The notes beneath the pieces are model-generated. The model worked only from the letters and a program-made list of their open reading frames with translations, searched no databases and was not told the origin of the DNA. Positions 25,053 through 32,544 of a DNA stretch of 56,379 nt are shown piece after piece (position 1 is the first letter of the stretch; each line of letters starts with the position of its first letter). The DNA comes from JBAZTO01 sp041661865. GTDB lineage: Bacteria > Planctomycetota > Phycisphaerae > SM23-33. The stretch spans positions 1 through 56,379 of the forward strand of contig JBAZTO010000023.1 of NCBI GenBank assembly GCA_041661865.1. The letters run 5' to 3'. Both the position numbers and the translations under genes were made by a program.

Positions 25053-25679
25053 ATGCTGGTTCGACTGAATCTGCCCGATGTCCTGCCTCCTGCCCCGCCG
25101 GAGGTGGCGAGTTTCATCCTCGACGCCCAGTCGCGGATCGATGCGTTCATCGAAACTCACCTGACCGAACCGATCCACGCTTTCGTCCCCAGCGACTTCC
25201 CGCTCATCTACGGCGCCCTGCGCCACGTGGTCAACGAGCATCTGGCGCCCGGGCCGCTGTTCTGCGAATGGGGCAGCGGCGCCGGCGTGGTCGCCTGCCT
25301 GGCCGCGATGGTCGGCTTGGACGCCTGCGGCATCGAGTTCGAGGCCGATCTGGTGGAGCTCTCGACCCAGTTGGCGCGGAACTACCACGTGGATGTCAGT
25401 TTTTACCACGGCAATCTCGTTCCCCACGGCGGGCAGAGGATCGCCGACGAGGTCGAGGAATTCGAATGGCTGGCCGCCGGCGGGCCCGACCCCTACGAGA
25501 AGATGGGCCTGGAGGTCGACGACTTCGACATGGTTTTCGCCTACCCCTGGCCGGGCGAGGAACACGTGATCGAACGACTCTTCGATCGCTTCGCCTCCGA
25601 CGGCGCCCTGCTGCTGACCTACAACGGCGGCGAGGGCGCTCGCCTGTTTCGCAAGCGTTCATCCAGGCCTATGGCGTAG
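25053..25679 (+). CDS. SAM-dependent methyltransferase-like protein
   Basis: A 208-residue protein with a class I Rossmann SAM-binding pattern: LFCEWGSGAGVVACLAAMVG (motif I), ACGIEFEADLVELS with the acidic residue that holds the ribose, and DMVFAYPWPGEEHVIERLFDRF followed by GALLLTYNG. The substrate is unknown. The DMVFAYPWPGEE stretch resembles the motif IV region, though no NPPY motif is present. AGGA seven bases before ATG 25053 may serve as ribosome site. Probably transcribed with the HEAT gene upstream. Confidence 0.7.
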   Translation: MLVRLNLPDVLPPAPPEVASFILDAQSRIDAFIETHLTEPIHAFVPSDFPLIYGALRHVVNEHLAPGPLFCEWGSGAGVVACLAAMVGLDACGIEFEADLVELSTQLARNYHVDVSFYHGNLVPHGGQRIADEVEEFEWLAAGGPDPYEKMGLEVDDFDMVFAYPWPGEEHVIERLFDRFASDGALLLTYNGGEGARLFRKRSSRPMA

Positions 25680-25720
25680 GGCAGGCGCGGCGCAGCCGCA
25701 GCGTTTATCGCCCTGCCCGC

Positions 25721-26482
25721 TCACCCCTTGCCTGCTATGTCGAACGCGATCAGGTGGCCTTTGAGCCCGGCGAACTGGAACTTGACGATGGGCGTGGCCC
25801 GGGCATTCTCGCATTCCAGCGTGTAAGTGATCTTGAGAATGTCCTCGACGGGATCGTAACTCTCCGACTTGAACACGATCGACTGGACCTTGCCCGCCTT
25901 CTCGCTGTTGGTCTTGACCAGGGCCGTCAGTTGCTCCAGCGGCATCTTCTGCTGGAGGGCCGGGTGCATCATCGCGAAGGCCTCCTGGGGCCGATTGCTG
26001 AGGAAGTCCGTCAGGAATACCTTGCCCCGCTCCTGGTAGAGTTGCGTGCCGGCGGGGCCTGTGAACCAGATGTTCGGAATCTTGTCGGAGGTGACGTGGA
26101 ACTTCACAATCTTTCCATCGTGCAGGACAAGCTCCGACTGGGCCTGCCCCTTCTCGAAGTTGACCTTCCCGCTGCTTTGGGTCACGGAGACGCCGTTCTC
26201 GTATTTCGAGGAGGTATCAAACTCCGTCTTGCTCAGCCCCTTGTAGGCCCCGAGGTTGGCCTTCACCGCCGCCATCCATTGCGACAGGACCGGTTCGTCC
26301 ACCTCATCCTTCAGCGCCGGAGCGAACAGGGCAGTCACCTGCGTGGGCTCGCCCGACGAGACGGCGGTGAAGAACTGATCCTGGACCTTGCCCCCTGACG
26401 CGCCGGCCCATATCAGGATCGCGACAAATCCGACGATGACGACCAGGAACAGAACGCCCAATACCATCAGCACCTTTTTCAT
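25721..26482 (-). CDS. Membrane-anchored protein with DUF3887-like repeats
   Basis: A 253-residue protein with one N-terminal transmembrane helix (about 5-27) and no signal cleavage site, so the bulk lies outside the inner membrane. QFFTAVSSGEPTQVTALFAPALKDEVDEPVLSQWM and VFLTDFLSNRPQEAFAMMHPALQQKMPLEQLTALV are two copies of an NTF2-like, DUF3887-type unit. Function unknown. AAGGAG lies seven bases before the ATG, and a TAGAAT -10-like box is about 50 bases upstream (26531-26536). Confidence 0.7.
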   Translation of the reverse strand: MKKVLMVLGVLFLVVIVGFVAILIWAGASGGKVQDQFFTAVSSGEPTQVTALFAPALKDEVDEPVLSQWMAAVKANLGAYKGLSKTEFDTSSKYENGVSVTQSSGKVNFEKGQAQSELVLHDGKIVKFHVTSDKIPNIWFTGPAGTQLYQERGKVFLTDFLSNRPQEAFAMMHPALQQKMPLEQLTALVKTNSEKAGKVQSIVFKSESYDPVEDILKITYTLECENARATPIVKFQFAGLKGHLIAFDIAGKG

Positions 26483-26588
26483 GGGATGCTCCTTCTTGTT
26501 CGCATTGACCTGTCTGGGGCCTTGTGACGAACCATTCTACCCTGCCGCGCCCCATCGCGGGCGGCAAGGGTCGCCTCTGGCAACAATA

Positions 26589-27410
26589 TCAGTGTTTTGC
26601 GACTACCGCCAGCGGGCCGTTGGAGGGCCCTTCGACCGCCTCGTAGCCGACGGCGTCCTGGAGCCTTCGCCTGGCCGGGCCTGACAGGCCCGCGCCCAGG
26701 GCCGCGTTCAACGTCGCGCCGGTGGTGCGGTAGCTGATCTCAAAGTTCTTGATGATGGCATGGTGTATCCGCCACAGCACCGGCGGGACCAGGATGCTGT
26801 GGCGATCGATGTCGATGACCCATCGTCGCGGGTCGCCCAGGAACTTCTCGTAGCGGCGCAGGACCGCCGGGCGGATCTCCGCCGCCTCGAAGGGCTTGTC
26901 GCTCAGCTCGGCCCGATGCAGCCGAACCGACGGGGCAGCCGCCACCACGCGCCAATCGTCATCCAGGGCCAGAATCATGTCGATCTGGGACAGCGTCCGC
27001 TCCTTGCCGTCCACCACAAAAGGCCACTCCTCCAACTGGGCCGGCGTCGGCTCGTCGCGGTACTTGCCCATCACCACCAGTTTGAGTTCCCAGGCCATGC
27101 GGGCGTTGTACCAGTAGGCCAAGCGGTCCTCGCTCGATGGGAACAGCGCCGGCTGCGTGTCGGGGCCGCAGGCGGCAAGCTTCTTGACCTGGGCGTCCAG
27201 AAGGTCGGAGCACTTGGCGGCCGCATCCAGATCGAGCAGCCCGTCGGAGTTGACGCAGCGATGCAGGACGGCGGCCAGATCGGCAAAATCGGCAGAGGGT
27301 TTGACACCGGCCGTGTCGAGGCGGACCATCGGCGGCGCGCAGCCGCCCAGGGCGGCCAGGGCGACCGTGGCGGCAGTGAGCATCAAAAGCGTGTGAGCGG
27401 GTCTGAACAT
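26589..27410 (-). CDS. DUF547 lipoprotein
   Basis: A 273-residue exported protein. The N-terminal hydrophobic segment ends in LAALGGC, a clear lipobox. The mature part shows the DUF547 signature EDRLAYWYNARMAWELKLVVMG and, further on, YDVR-like blocks and LHRAELSDKPFEAAEIRPAVLRRYEKFLGD. DUF547 proteins are widespread and poorly understood, with a fold related to transglutaminase/papain-like proteins. The usual catalytic residues cannot be judged by eye. Promoter and ATG are seven bases apart, suggesting a leaderless mRNA. Confidence 0.78.
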   Translation of the reverse strand: MFRPAHTLLMLTAATVALAALGGCAPPMVRLDTAGVKPSADFADLAAVLHRCVNSDGLLDLDAAAKCSDLLDAQVKKLAACGPDTQPALFPSSEDRLAYWYNARMAWELKLVVMGKYRDEPTPAQLEEWPFVVDGKERTLSQIDMILALDDDWRVVAAAPSVRLHRAELSDKPFEAAEIRPAVLRRYEKFLGDPRRWVIDIDRHSILVPPVLWRIHHAIIKNFEISYRTTGATLNAALGAGLSGPARRRLQDAVGYEAVEGPSNGPLAVVAKH

Positions 27411-27417
27411 TCGAGTG

Positions 27418-27445
27418 ATTGTACAGATGCGAGCCGACGCCGCAA
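27418..27445 (-). promoter_or_regulatory. Promoter of the DUF547 gene, probably leaderless
   Basis: Minus strand: TTGCGG (27440-27445), 16-base spacer, TACAAT (27418-27423), then seven bases to the ATG at 27410 with no ribosome site. Confidence 0.55.
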
Positions 27446-27474
27446 CGGGCAGCCGTGGAAAAGCGAGATCTTCC

Positions 27475-28710
27475 CTACACCGTCAGGTCCAGGCCGGCCT
27501 TCATGACTTCCCGCAAGACGACCGTGGCGTAGCAGCCGGAGGGCGCGGCGAAAGCCAGTTCCAGAAACGATCCGTGCTGGTCGCTGCCCCCTGTCAGGGC
27601 CACCTGTCGCAACGGAAAACGAAGGGCCCGCCGCCCGCCCTTGATCTTCAGGGTTCCCACGCGGCGGAAGTCTTCGAGGTCCACTTGCCAGCGGGCCAGG
27701 GCCTCCTGCTCGATCTGCCCCATCTCCCCGCCGGCCAGGTTCCCGCGATAGCCGGCGATGGGCCCGGTGGGGCTGATCTCGAAGTGATCGGCTCGCGCCT
27801 GCTCCGCCGCAACGTCCTGAACGCTGAATACGCCGCCGCTGTCTTCCTTCTGGGCCAGGTCCCCCGCCAGCACGCGATCGATCGTCCCGATGCGCCGGGT
27901 GAGCACCTCGTTGAAGATCGCGCTCTGGAAGGCGGAGACGTAAAGCCGCCGCATTCGCTTGTCGATGGCTGCGATGGCCGGCCCGGGTCGCTTGCCCCGT
28001 TTGTAGGCTGAGAGCGCCCGGCGTTCATTGAAATAGTGCCTCGGCCACCGCTGGAGGGCCCGGTCGAAGTAGCCCGCGTCGAACGCGTCGCGCGCCGCCC
28101 GGCAATCGGGCGGGTCGCCCTCAGCCGATTGGCCCAAATAGAGACTGACGAATCCGTCCAGGTCCCCCTTGACCAGCGCCCGCCCAAGCTGGGCCGTCTC
28201 GCCGCGGGCGCCGAACCGCTGGGCGCCAAAATAATTGGGCACGCCCCGGCGCGCAAGCACGTCCAGAACGGCCTGGGCCGGGGCCAACTGCTCCGGCCCC
28301 ACGCCGCGAAGGCGGATAATGAAACGGTTGCCCGCCAGGTGCCCGGGGCGAAGCTTGTTCCCGTGTCGAGCCAGGACCGTAACGCTCATCTGGCTGTCGC
28401 GATAGGCCGCCAGGCGGTGGGCGTCGGCATGCTCCAGGCTCATCGTCTGGCTGGTGACGGCCTGGGCGTCCTTGAGTCCCGCCACGCCGATCTCCGGCGG
28501 TTGCACGCCCATGTGGCGGGCCAGGCGATCGACGGCTGCGGGCGTGGGAATGCCGGTCTTGGTGACGCGGAAATACAGGTGGTCGCCCTGCCCGCACGGC
28601 TCGTACAGCGGGATTTCCTCGACGCGGAAGTCTTCGACCCTCTCCTTGAGCCGCCCGCCGATGCCCGGAAGGTCGGCCGTCAGGTAAGGCAATGTCTCGA
28701 TCGTCGTCAT
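27475..28710 (-). CDS. truD: tRNA pseudouridine(13) synthase TruD
   Basis: A 411-residue TruD. GGRLKERVEDFRVEEIPLY is the usual N-terminal motif, GLKDAQAVTSQ contains catalytic Asp81 (Asp80 in E. coli), and GNRFIIRLRG, GVPNYFGAQRFG and YVSAFQSAIFNEVLTRR are further TruD signatures. It isomerises U13 of tRNA to pseudouridine in the cytosol. Length is slightly above E. coli TruD. It starts 11 bases after the stop of the adenosyltransferase gene, so both are probably one operon. Confidence 0.94.
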   Translation of the reverse strand: MTTIETLPYLTADLPGIGGRLKERVEDFRVEEIPLYEPCGQGDHLYFRVTKTGIPTPAAVDRLARHMGVQPPEIGVAGLKDAQAVTSQTMSLEHADAHRLAAYRDSQMSVTVLARHGNKLRPGHLAGNRFIIRLRGVGPEQLAPAQAVLDVLARRGVPNYFGAQRFGARGETAQLGRALVKGDLDGFVSLYLGQSAEGDPPDCRAARDAFDAGYFDRALQRWPRHYFNERRALSAYKRGKRPGPAIAAIDKRMRRLYVSAFQSAIFNEVLTRRIGTIDRVLAGDLAQKEDSGGVFSVQDVAAEQARADHFEISPTGPIAGYRGNLAGGEMGQIEQEALARWQVDLEDFRRVGTLKIKGGRRALRFPLRQVALTGGSDQHGSFLELAFAAPSGCYATVVLREVMKAGLDLTV

Positions 28711-28721
28711 GGACTATTCCA

Positions 28722-29273
28722 TCAGCCTGGCCACTGGACCTCGCCCTCGCCGGCGTGGTGGTTGGCCCATCGCGACAGGGTAAAGAGCAGGCTGCTGAGG
28801 CGGTTGACGTATTGCAGGACCGCCGGCGGCAGTTGCATCCCGCCGTCGCAGGCGCGGACGATGTCCCGCTCGCAGCGCCGGCAGATCGTGCGGGCCAGGT
28901 GCAGCCGGCATGCCAGCTCGCTGCCGCCGGGGATGACAAAGTGCCGCAGCTCCGGCAAGGCCGACCAGATGCGATCGATCTGCTTTTCCATGCGGACGAT
29001 GGCTGATTCGTCCAGCGGTTTGTGGGGGTCGCTGCCGGTGCCTGCGGCGGCGACGTTGGCCCCCACCGCCAGCAGTTCGCCCTGCACGGGCGACAGGGCC
29101 GCGAGGGTCTCGCTCTCCGCCGTCGCCTTGGCGCGGGCCAGGCACAGGCCGATCGCGGCGTCCAGCTCGTCCACGCTGCCGACGGCTTCGATGGCCAGGT
29201 CGCCCTTTCGCGCCTTGACGTTGCCGGGCCTGTAGGTGTCGCCCGCATCGCCGACTTTCGTGTAAATGGTCAT
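28722..29273 (-). CDS. PduO-type cob(I)alamin adenosyltransferase
   Basis: A 183-residue protein of the PduO/MMAB family. MTIYTKVGDAGDT at the N-terminus carries the ATP-binding TKxGDxG motif, AIEAVGSVDELDAAIGL follows, and HFVIPGGSELACRLHLARTICRRCER with NRLSSLLFTLSRW completes the helical bundle. It transfers adenosyl from ATP to cob(I)alamin, giving coenzyme B12. The start at 29273 has GGGAG six bases upstream; an upstream in-frame Met at 29321 is less likely. No other cobalamin gene is in the window. Confidence 0.92.
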   Translation of the reverse strand: MTIYTKVGDAGDTYRPGNVKARKGDLAIEAVGSVDELDAAIGLCLARAKATAESETLAALSPVQGELLAVGANVAAAGTGSDPHKPLDESAIVRMEKQIDRIWSALPELRHFVIPGGSELACRLHLARTICRRCERDIVRACDGGMQLPPAVLQYVNRLSSLLFTLSRWANHHAGEGEVQWPG

Positions 29274-29409
29274 GATCCGCTCCCGATGAACCAATCGCCG
29301 ATTGGCGGTCGCCATTTTCAAATTGGCAATCGAATCCGCGTGCTCTATACAATAAGCCGTGCAGCCCCGGCGGCAAGGAGTTTCTCCGTCGCGATGCCTG
29401 CTGTGCTAA

Positions 29410-29529
29410 CAGCCCGTTGAAAAAGTGTGGCCCAGCCGCCCTCGGCTGGGACGGGATCGCAAGAGTACCCGGAATTTCACGCCCGAGGGCGGGCGTGCCA
29501 CAGGCTGGAATGGCTTTTTCAACGGGCTG
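29410..29529. mobile_element. MITE-like non-autonomous element, copy 1
   Basis: A 120-bp element with perfect 16-bp terminal inverted repeats: CAGCCCGTTGAAAAAG (29410-29425) and its complement (29514-29529). It is flanked by CTAA on both sides (29406-29409 and 29530-29533), a likely 4-bp target duplication. Inside are two hairpins, CCCAGCCG/CGGCTGGG (about 29431-29450) and a CGCCC-GAG-GGCG stem (about 29479-29497). No transposase is encoded. An inverted copy is at 44646-44774. Confidence 0.82.
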
Positions 29530-29540
29530 CTAAGCGGCCA

Positions 29541-29570
29541 CGTGGTCGCAAACTCCGCGACCACGGCACC
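29541..29570. repeat. Family B hairpin beside the MITE-like element
   Basis: CGTGGTCGC (29541-29549), loop AAACTCC, GCGACCACG (29557-29565), GGCACC. It is inverted relative to the element at 53297 and preceded by the CGGCCA half of the second hairpin. It directly adjoins the MITE-like element. Confidence 0.75.
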
Positions 29571-29600
29571 CGCCCTGAACAGCAACAGCTTGGTTCTCCG

Positions 29601-29721
29601 TGGCCTCAGTGTTCTTTGTGATCTTTGTGATACGCCGTTTCTTCTTTTGTTGTTGATTCATCATGCTGTTCTTTGTGGCCTCTGTGTTCTTTGTGATCTT
29701 TGTGATACGCCGTTTCTTCTT
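29601..29721. repeat. 46-bp direct repeat, two copies 75 bases apart
   Basis: Positions 29601-29646 and 29676-29721 are identical except for one base (A or T at the eighth position). Each copy contains an inner TTTGTGATC/TTTGTGATA doublet. The repeats lie directly upstream of the TPR gene. They show no stem structure, unlike the other repeats here. Confidence 0.85.
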
Positions 29722-29739
29722 GTGTTCGAGGACAATTTG

Positions 29740-30060
29740 ATGACCGATCGCATCTCAGCCATCCAGGCCATGCTGGCCAAGAGCCCCGACGACGTGTTCC
29801 TGCGCTACAGTCTGGGCATGGAGTATGCCGCGAGCCAGCAGTACGAACAGGCCCTGGCCGCGTTCCGCAAGTGCATTGAGCTGGATGCCGATTACGTCGC
29901 AGCCTACGTGGAGGCGGGCAAGAGCCTGCGTTCGCTGGGGCGGCTGGACGAAGCGAGGGAGACCTTCACCGCCGCACTGACCTCCGCCGACAAGCTCAGC
30001 GAAGGCCACACCGCCAACTACATCCGCGCCCAGATCGCCGGACTGCCCAGGAAAACGTAG
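29740..30060 (+). CDS. Small TPR-repeat protein
   Basis: A 106-residue protein. FLRYSLGMEYAASQQYEQALAAFRKCIELDADYVAAYVEAGKSLRSLGRLDEARETFTAAL forms at least two tetratricopeptide repeats, so a protein-binding role is likely. No signal peptide. GAGGA seven bases before ATG 29740 fixes the start; the frame is open upstream only because it reads through the direct repeats. Downstream (30081-30106) there is a short run of CGCGAATTA/CGCGGATTA units. Confidence 0.8.
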   Translation: MTDRISAIQAMLAKSPDDVFLRYSLGMEYAASQQYEQALAAFRKCIELDADYVAAYVEAGKSLRSLGRLDEARETFTAALTSADKLSEGHTANYIRAQIAGLPRKT

Positions 30061-30168
30061 AGACCGGTGATGAATCTCGGCCGCGAATTACGCGGATTAC
30101 GCGAATAGATAGAGATGCCACGTGGATGGGCAATTCTTGCTGTGGAACAAAGCTCATAGTGTTTGCAT

Positions 30169-31086
30169 TCAGCGGTTCACTTCTTCCGCTACATCGATGG
30201 CTGCATGAAGTTCTCTCTCGAACGTACCATCGCGGACAGCCTCAACGAGCGGATGTGCCCAGCGCGGCAGCTTGGGGCATTCAGAAGCCATCAGGAGCGC
30301 GTGCAGCGTCGCAATAGGGGCGTCAAGCACTGGCTCATAAGGGCCCACGGGGCCATAGGCCTCTGCGAAGGCTTGACGGGCATTGCCTTGGAGGCATCCC
30401 ATCACATTGCGACAGTCGCTATGTGGAAGCCCCTGGCCCAACAAGTGGTAATCAAACACGATGATGCTGGCGCAGTCAGTCCTGTTGACAGCCAGGTTTG
30501 ACCAGTGAAAGTCGTTGTAGTTCAGCGTCTGAGGCAAGCGCCGAATGGCCCGTACGACCGGGTCCACCTGCCCCGCTGCCCAGTCCAGTACGCGGGCATC
30601 TTCCAGTCCCAGGCGAATCTGGAGTGTATGGATGCTCTCTGGAGTCACTCGGTCCGCCTCACGCTGGAGGCCCTGCCAAGCAGCGGGTTGCTGAAGTAGT
30701 AGCTTTCGCCCCGCCTCATGGAACCGCCTGTACCACGCGGCAATGCCACGACCCGTTTCCTCGCTGGTCATGTCGGCTTCATCAGCCAGTCGCCAGTCAC
30801 AGCTACTTGCCAGGTCCTCCAGCAACAGGGCTCTATCGCCGGCTGTGTGGGTCAGCACGGGAACTCGCTCCTGGGCAAGCAGGCGATACGCCAGCAATTC
30901 AGTCGACATCTCCGGCCTGTCGATCCACTTCAGTACAAACCACCGGCCGCCACAACAGACTCGAAACATCGTATTGATCCGCCGTCGGCAGATCACTTCC
31001 ACAGACAAGACTTGATCCTGGGAAAGCCCGAGTTGCTCAAGGTCACATGCTTCGGGTAGTCGATCCGGCTGTGTCTCACTGCACAT
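30169..31086 (-). CDS. APH-family (aminoglycoside/choline kinase-like) phosphotransferase
   Basis: A 305-residue kinase-like protein. FVLKWIDRP contains the ATP-binding Lys, ALLLEDLA is the hinge region, LNYNDFHWSNLAVN is the catalytic loop (usual form HxDxxxxN, here N-x-ND-x-HWSN), and IIVFDYHLLGQG corresponds to the metal-binding IDF motif. The His of the standard Brenner motif is replaced by Asn, but the catalytic Asp and Asn remain. The substrate is unknown; a small metabolite or antibiotic is possible. GAGGA shortly precedes the ATG. It lies downstream of the HTH regulator pair on the same strand, about 130 bases apart. Confidence 0.78.
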   Translation of the reverse strand: MCSETQPDRLPEACDLEQLGLSQDQVLSVEVICRRRINTMFRVCCGGRWFVLKWIDRPEMSTELLAYRLLAQERVPVLTHTAGDRALLLEDLASSCDWRLADEADMTSEETGRGIAAWYRRFHEAGRKLLLQQPAAWQGLQREADRVTPESIHTLQIRLGLEDARVLDWAAGQVDPVVRAIRRLPQTLNYNDFHWSNLAVNRTDCASIIVFDYHLLGQGLPHSDCRNVMGCLQGNARQAFAEAYGPVGPYEPVLDAPIATLHALLMASECPKLPRWAHPLVEAVRDGTFERELHAAIDVAEEVNR

Positions 31087-31216
31087 GCGTCCTCACATTC
31101 CCAAAGAAATCGTTGTTATGGCGTCAAGTGATGCGACATGCCCGGCCACCAGACGGGAAGACGTGGCTCACCCCACGGCGGCGCTGTCGTACTCCAGCAC
31201 TGGCGCACCGTAGAAT

Positions 31217-31537
31217 TTATCGTGACAACTTCCTCTGCCGTACCACATCGAGCAAGGCCTGCATATTGTCCAAGTACCCAATGAAGGCACGGCGTCCGGC
31301 TGGGGTCAGATGATAGGTGCTTTTCGGTCGCCGGCCGACAAAGGCCTTGTGACATGAGATATAGCCGGCCTCTTCCAACTTCTGCAGGTGCAATCCCAGA
31401 GCTCCGTCGGTCACAGTCAGCCGCTTCTTCAGCGTGGTGAAGTCCAGCGGCCCGTCGATATGCAAGGCAGCGATGGCCCCCAGTCGCACCGGGCCATGGA
31501 TCGCCGTGTCCAGCATGGAAGCGTCAAAGAGAGGCAC
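31217..31537 (-). CDS. Winged-helix transcriptional regulator (HTH_34 type)
   Basis: A 106-residue DNA-binding protein. VRLGAIAALHIDGPLDFTTLKKRLTVTDGALGLHLQKLEEAGYISCHKAFVGRRPKSTYHLTPAGRRAFIGYL is a MarR/ArsR-like winged helix of the short HTH_34 class. It is as long as the family and has no ligand domain. The start is GTG at 31537, overlapping the stop of the membrane-protein gene by 14 bases; an ATG at 31516 is an alternative. It probably represses its own operon through the inverted repeat at 32166-32188 (inference from position and symmetry). Confidence 0.85.
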   Translation of the reverse strand: MPLFDASMLDTAIHGPVRLGAIAALHIDGPLDFTTLKKRLTVTDGALGLHLQKLEEAGYISCHKAFVGRRPKSTYHLTPAGRRAFIGYLDNMQALLDVVRQRKLSR

Positions 31538-32129
31538 GTGCTTTTCTCAGTTGCCAAGTCATGATTGCTGCGTCTGCCAAGCATGTCACTGTGCCCACGG
31601 CAACCACCGCCAGCACGATGCGACCGTCCCAGAAGACGGGGATCGCCACCGCCAGCAAGTAACCAAAGACGGCCGCGGCGAGGTAGCGGCGCCGGGCTGG
31701 GTCAACGATACCCACCAACATATATCCCAGCCCCATCGAAGCAAAGACCGCCGCATATACGTGCGGTCGCTGCACATCGTACTTCAGTGATAGCCGGAAG
31801 AAGGTCATCAATCCCGCAAACAGCAACAATGCGCCCAGGAGACCGATGGTGTACTCGCGGCGGCGCATCGATGGACGTCCGCTGCTGCGGCGGTATTTCA
31901 GCCGCAGGTAGATCACTCCGGCTACACTCAGTCCTAAGTACAAGTATGCGCCCACCCTCAACCCAGGCCCGACTCCGAAGAGTGACCAGACAACACCAAG
32001 CACCACCATACCCGCCGCCAAGAGCAGGTCCATGATGATGTCCTCACGGCCAAAGGGCAATTCCAGCCCCGCCGCCTTACGGACTGTCTCTAGGTCCGCC
32101 TGCACACGCACAATAGGATCGTCAGCCAT
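31524..32129 (-). CDS. Multi-pass membrane protein co-transcribed with the HTH regulator
   Basis: A 201-residue protein with a short cytosolic N-terminus (MADDPIVRVQADLETVRKAAG) and about six hydrophobic helices (approximately 32-53, 56-74, 95-113, 120-140, 148-166, 170-188). I do not recognise a family. Such small membrane proteins are commonly paired with HTH_34-type regulators. AAGGAG nine bases before ATG 32129 supports the start; a Met ten codons upstream lies within the promoter region. It is the first gene of a two-gene operon. Confidence 0.75.
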   Translation of the reverse strand: MADDPIVRVQADLETVRKAAGLELPFGREDIIMDLLLAAGMVVLGVVWSLFGVGPGLRVGAYLYLGLSVAGVIYLRLKYRRSSGRPSMRRREYTIGLLGALLLFAGLMTFFRLSLKYDVQRPHVYAAVFASMGLGYMLVGIVDPARRRYLAAAVFGYLLAVAIPVFWDGRIVLAVVAVGTVTCLADAAIMTWQLRKARASL

Positions 32130-32165
32130 GTGGTGTCTCCTTTCTGATAATGCTCTCATATTTTG

Positions 32166-32211
32166 TATACTCTTACAAATAGAGTATATTCTAGACAGAG
32201 GCTCCTGTCAA
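32166..32211 (-). promoter_or_regulatory. Consensus promoter with overlapping operator for the HTH/membrane-protein operon
   Basis: Minus strand: perfect TTGACA (32206-32211), 17-base spacer, TATACT (32183-32188). An inverted repeat TATACTC/GAGTATA (32182-32188 and 32166-32172, nine bases between) has one half-site on the -10 box and the other just past the start point, so a bound dimer would block RNA polymerase. The winged-helix protein encoded in the operon is the obvious candidate to bind it. Confidence 0.75.
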
Positions 32212-32383
32212 GAATTTCGTAGCAGATTTTCGTGTGGATCGAATAGACAGTTCGCATGTCGGAGATGTTGTTCTGATCGCTCTTGACACTCCCCGACAAT
32301 GGAAGCATGTTCATCGTCAGTATCAACCGGTACATGCGGGCGGCGATGGAATGGCTCAGTCGCCCGTAAAGGGCTCTGGTTGG

Positions 32384-32442
32384 GGTACCACAGCCGTCTC
32401 GGCTGTGGACCTCCAAGACACAGGCGAGACGCCTGTGGTACC
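32384..32442. repeat. Two-hairpin composite repeat, family C
   Basis: Outer GGTACCACA (32384-32392) and TGTGGTACC (32434-32442) enclose CCACAGCCG (32388-32396), loop TCT, CGGCTGTGG (32400-32408), and CACAGGCG (32419-32426), loop AGA, CGCCTGTG (32430-32437). It is 59 bp long, as is the element at 53297, but shares almost no sequence with it apart from the layout. Confidence 0.85.
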
Positions 32443-32544
32443 GACCCCGCCCGCCGCTTTTGATCTCGAAATTCCCGGCGTGGCCTGTATCATGCACTCC
32501 TTCCAGCCGGCGGCGAGCGGCCTGGCCGGCAACCAGCGAAGGCG

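Larger units (their letters stand above)
29274..29739. other. Divergent intergenic region with MITE-like element and direct repeats
   Basis: No gene is supported between the adenosyltransferase and the TPR protein. A transposon-like element (29410-29529), a family B hairpin (29541-29570) and a 46-bp direct repeat (29601-29646, 29676-29721) fill most of it. GAGGA at 29728-29732 is the ribosome site of the TPR gene. Confidence 0.7.
32130..32544. other. AT-rich regulatory region, then a composite repeat
   Basis: No gene is supported. The part from about 32150 to 32230 is distinctly AT-rich (20 of 60 bases at 32161-32220 are G or C) and carries the HTH operon promoter. The part from 32384 to 32442 is a double-hairpin repeat. 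GAAGG just before 32545 is the ribosome site of the flavoprotein gene. Confidence 0.7.

Noticed and set aside
29601..29721. Direct repeats as a two-repeat CRISPR
   Set aside because: 46-bp repeats with a single 29-bp spacer, no partial palindrome and no cas genes; a plain duplication is simpler.
30081..30106. CGCGAATTA/CGCGGATTA run as a CRISPR-like or iteron array
   Set aside because: Only about two and a half units of nine to ten bases with no spacers; too short for an array or origin iterons.
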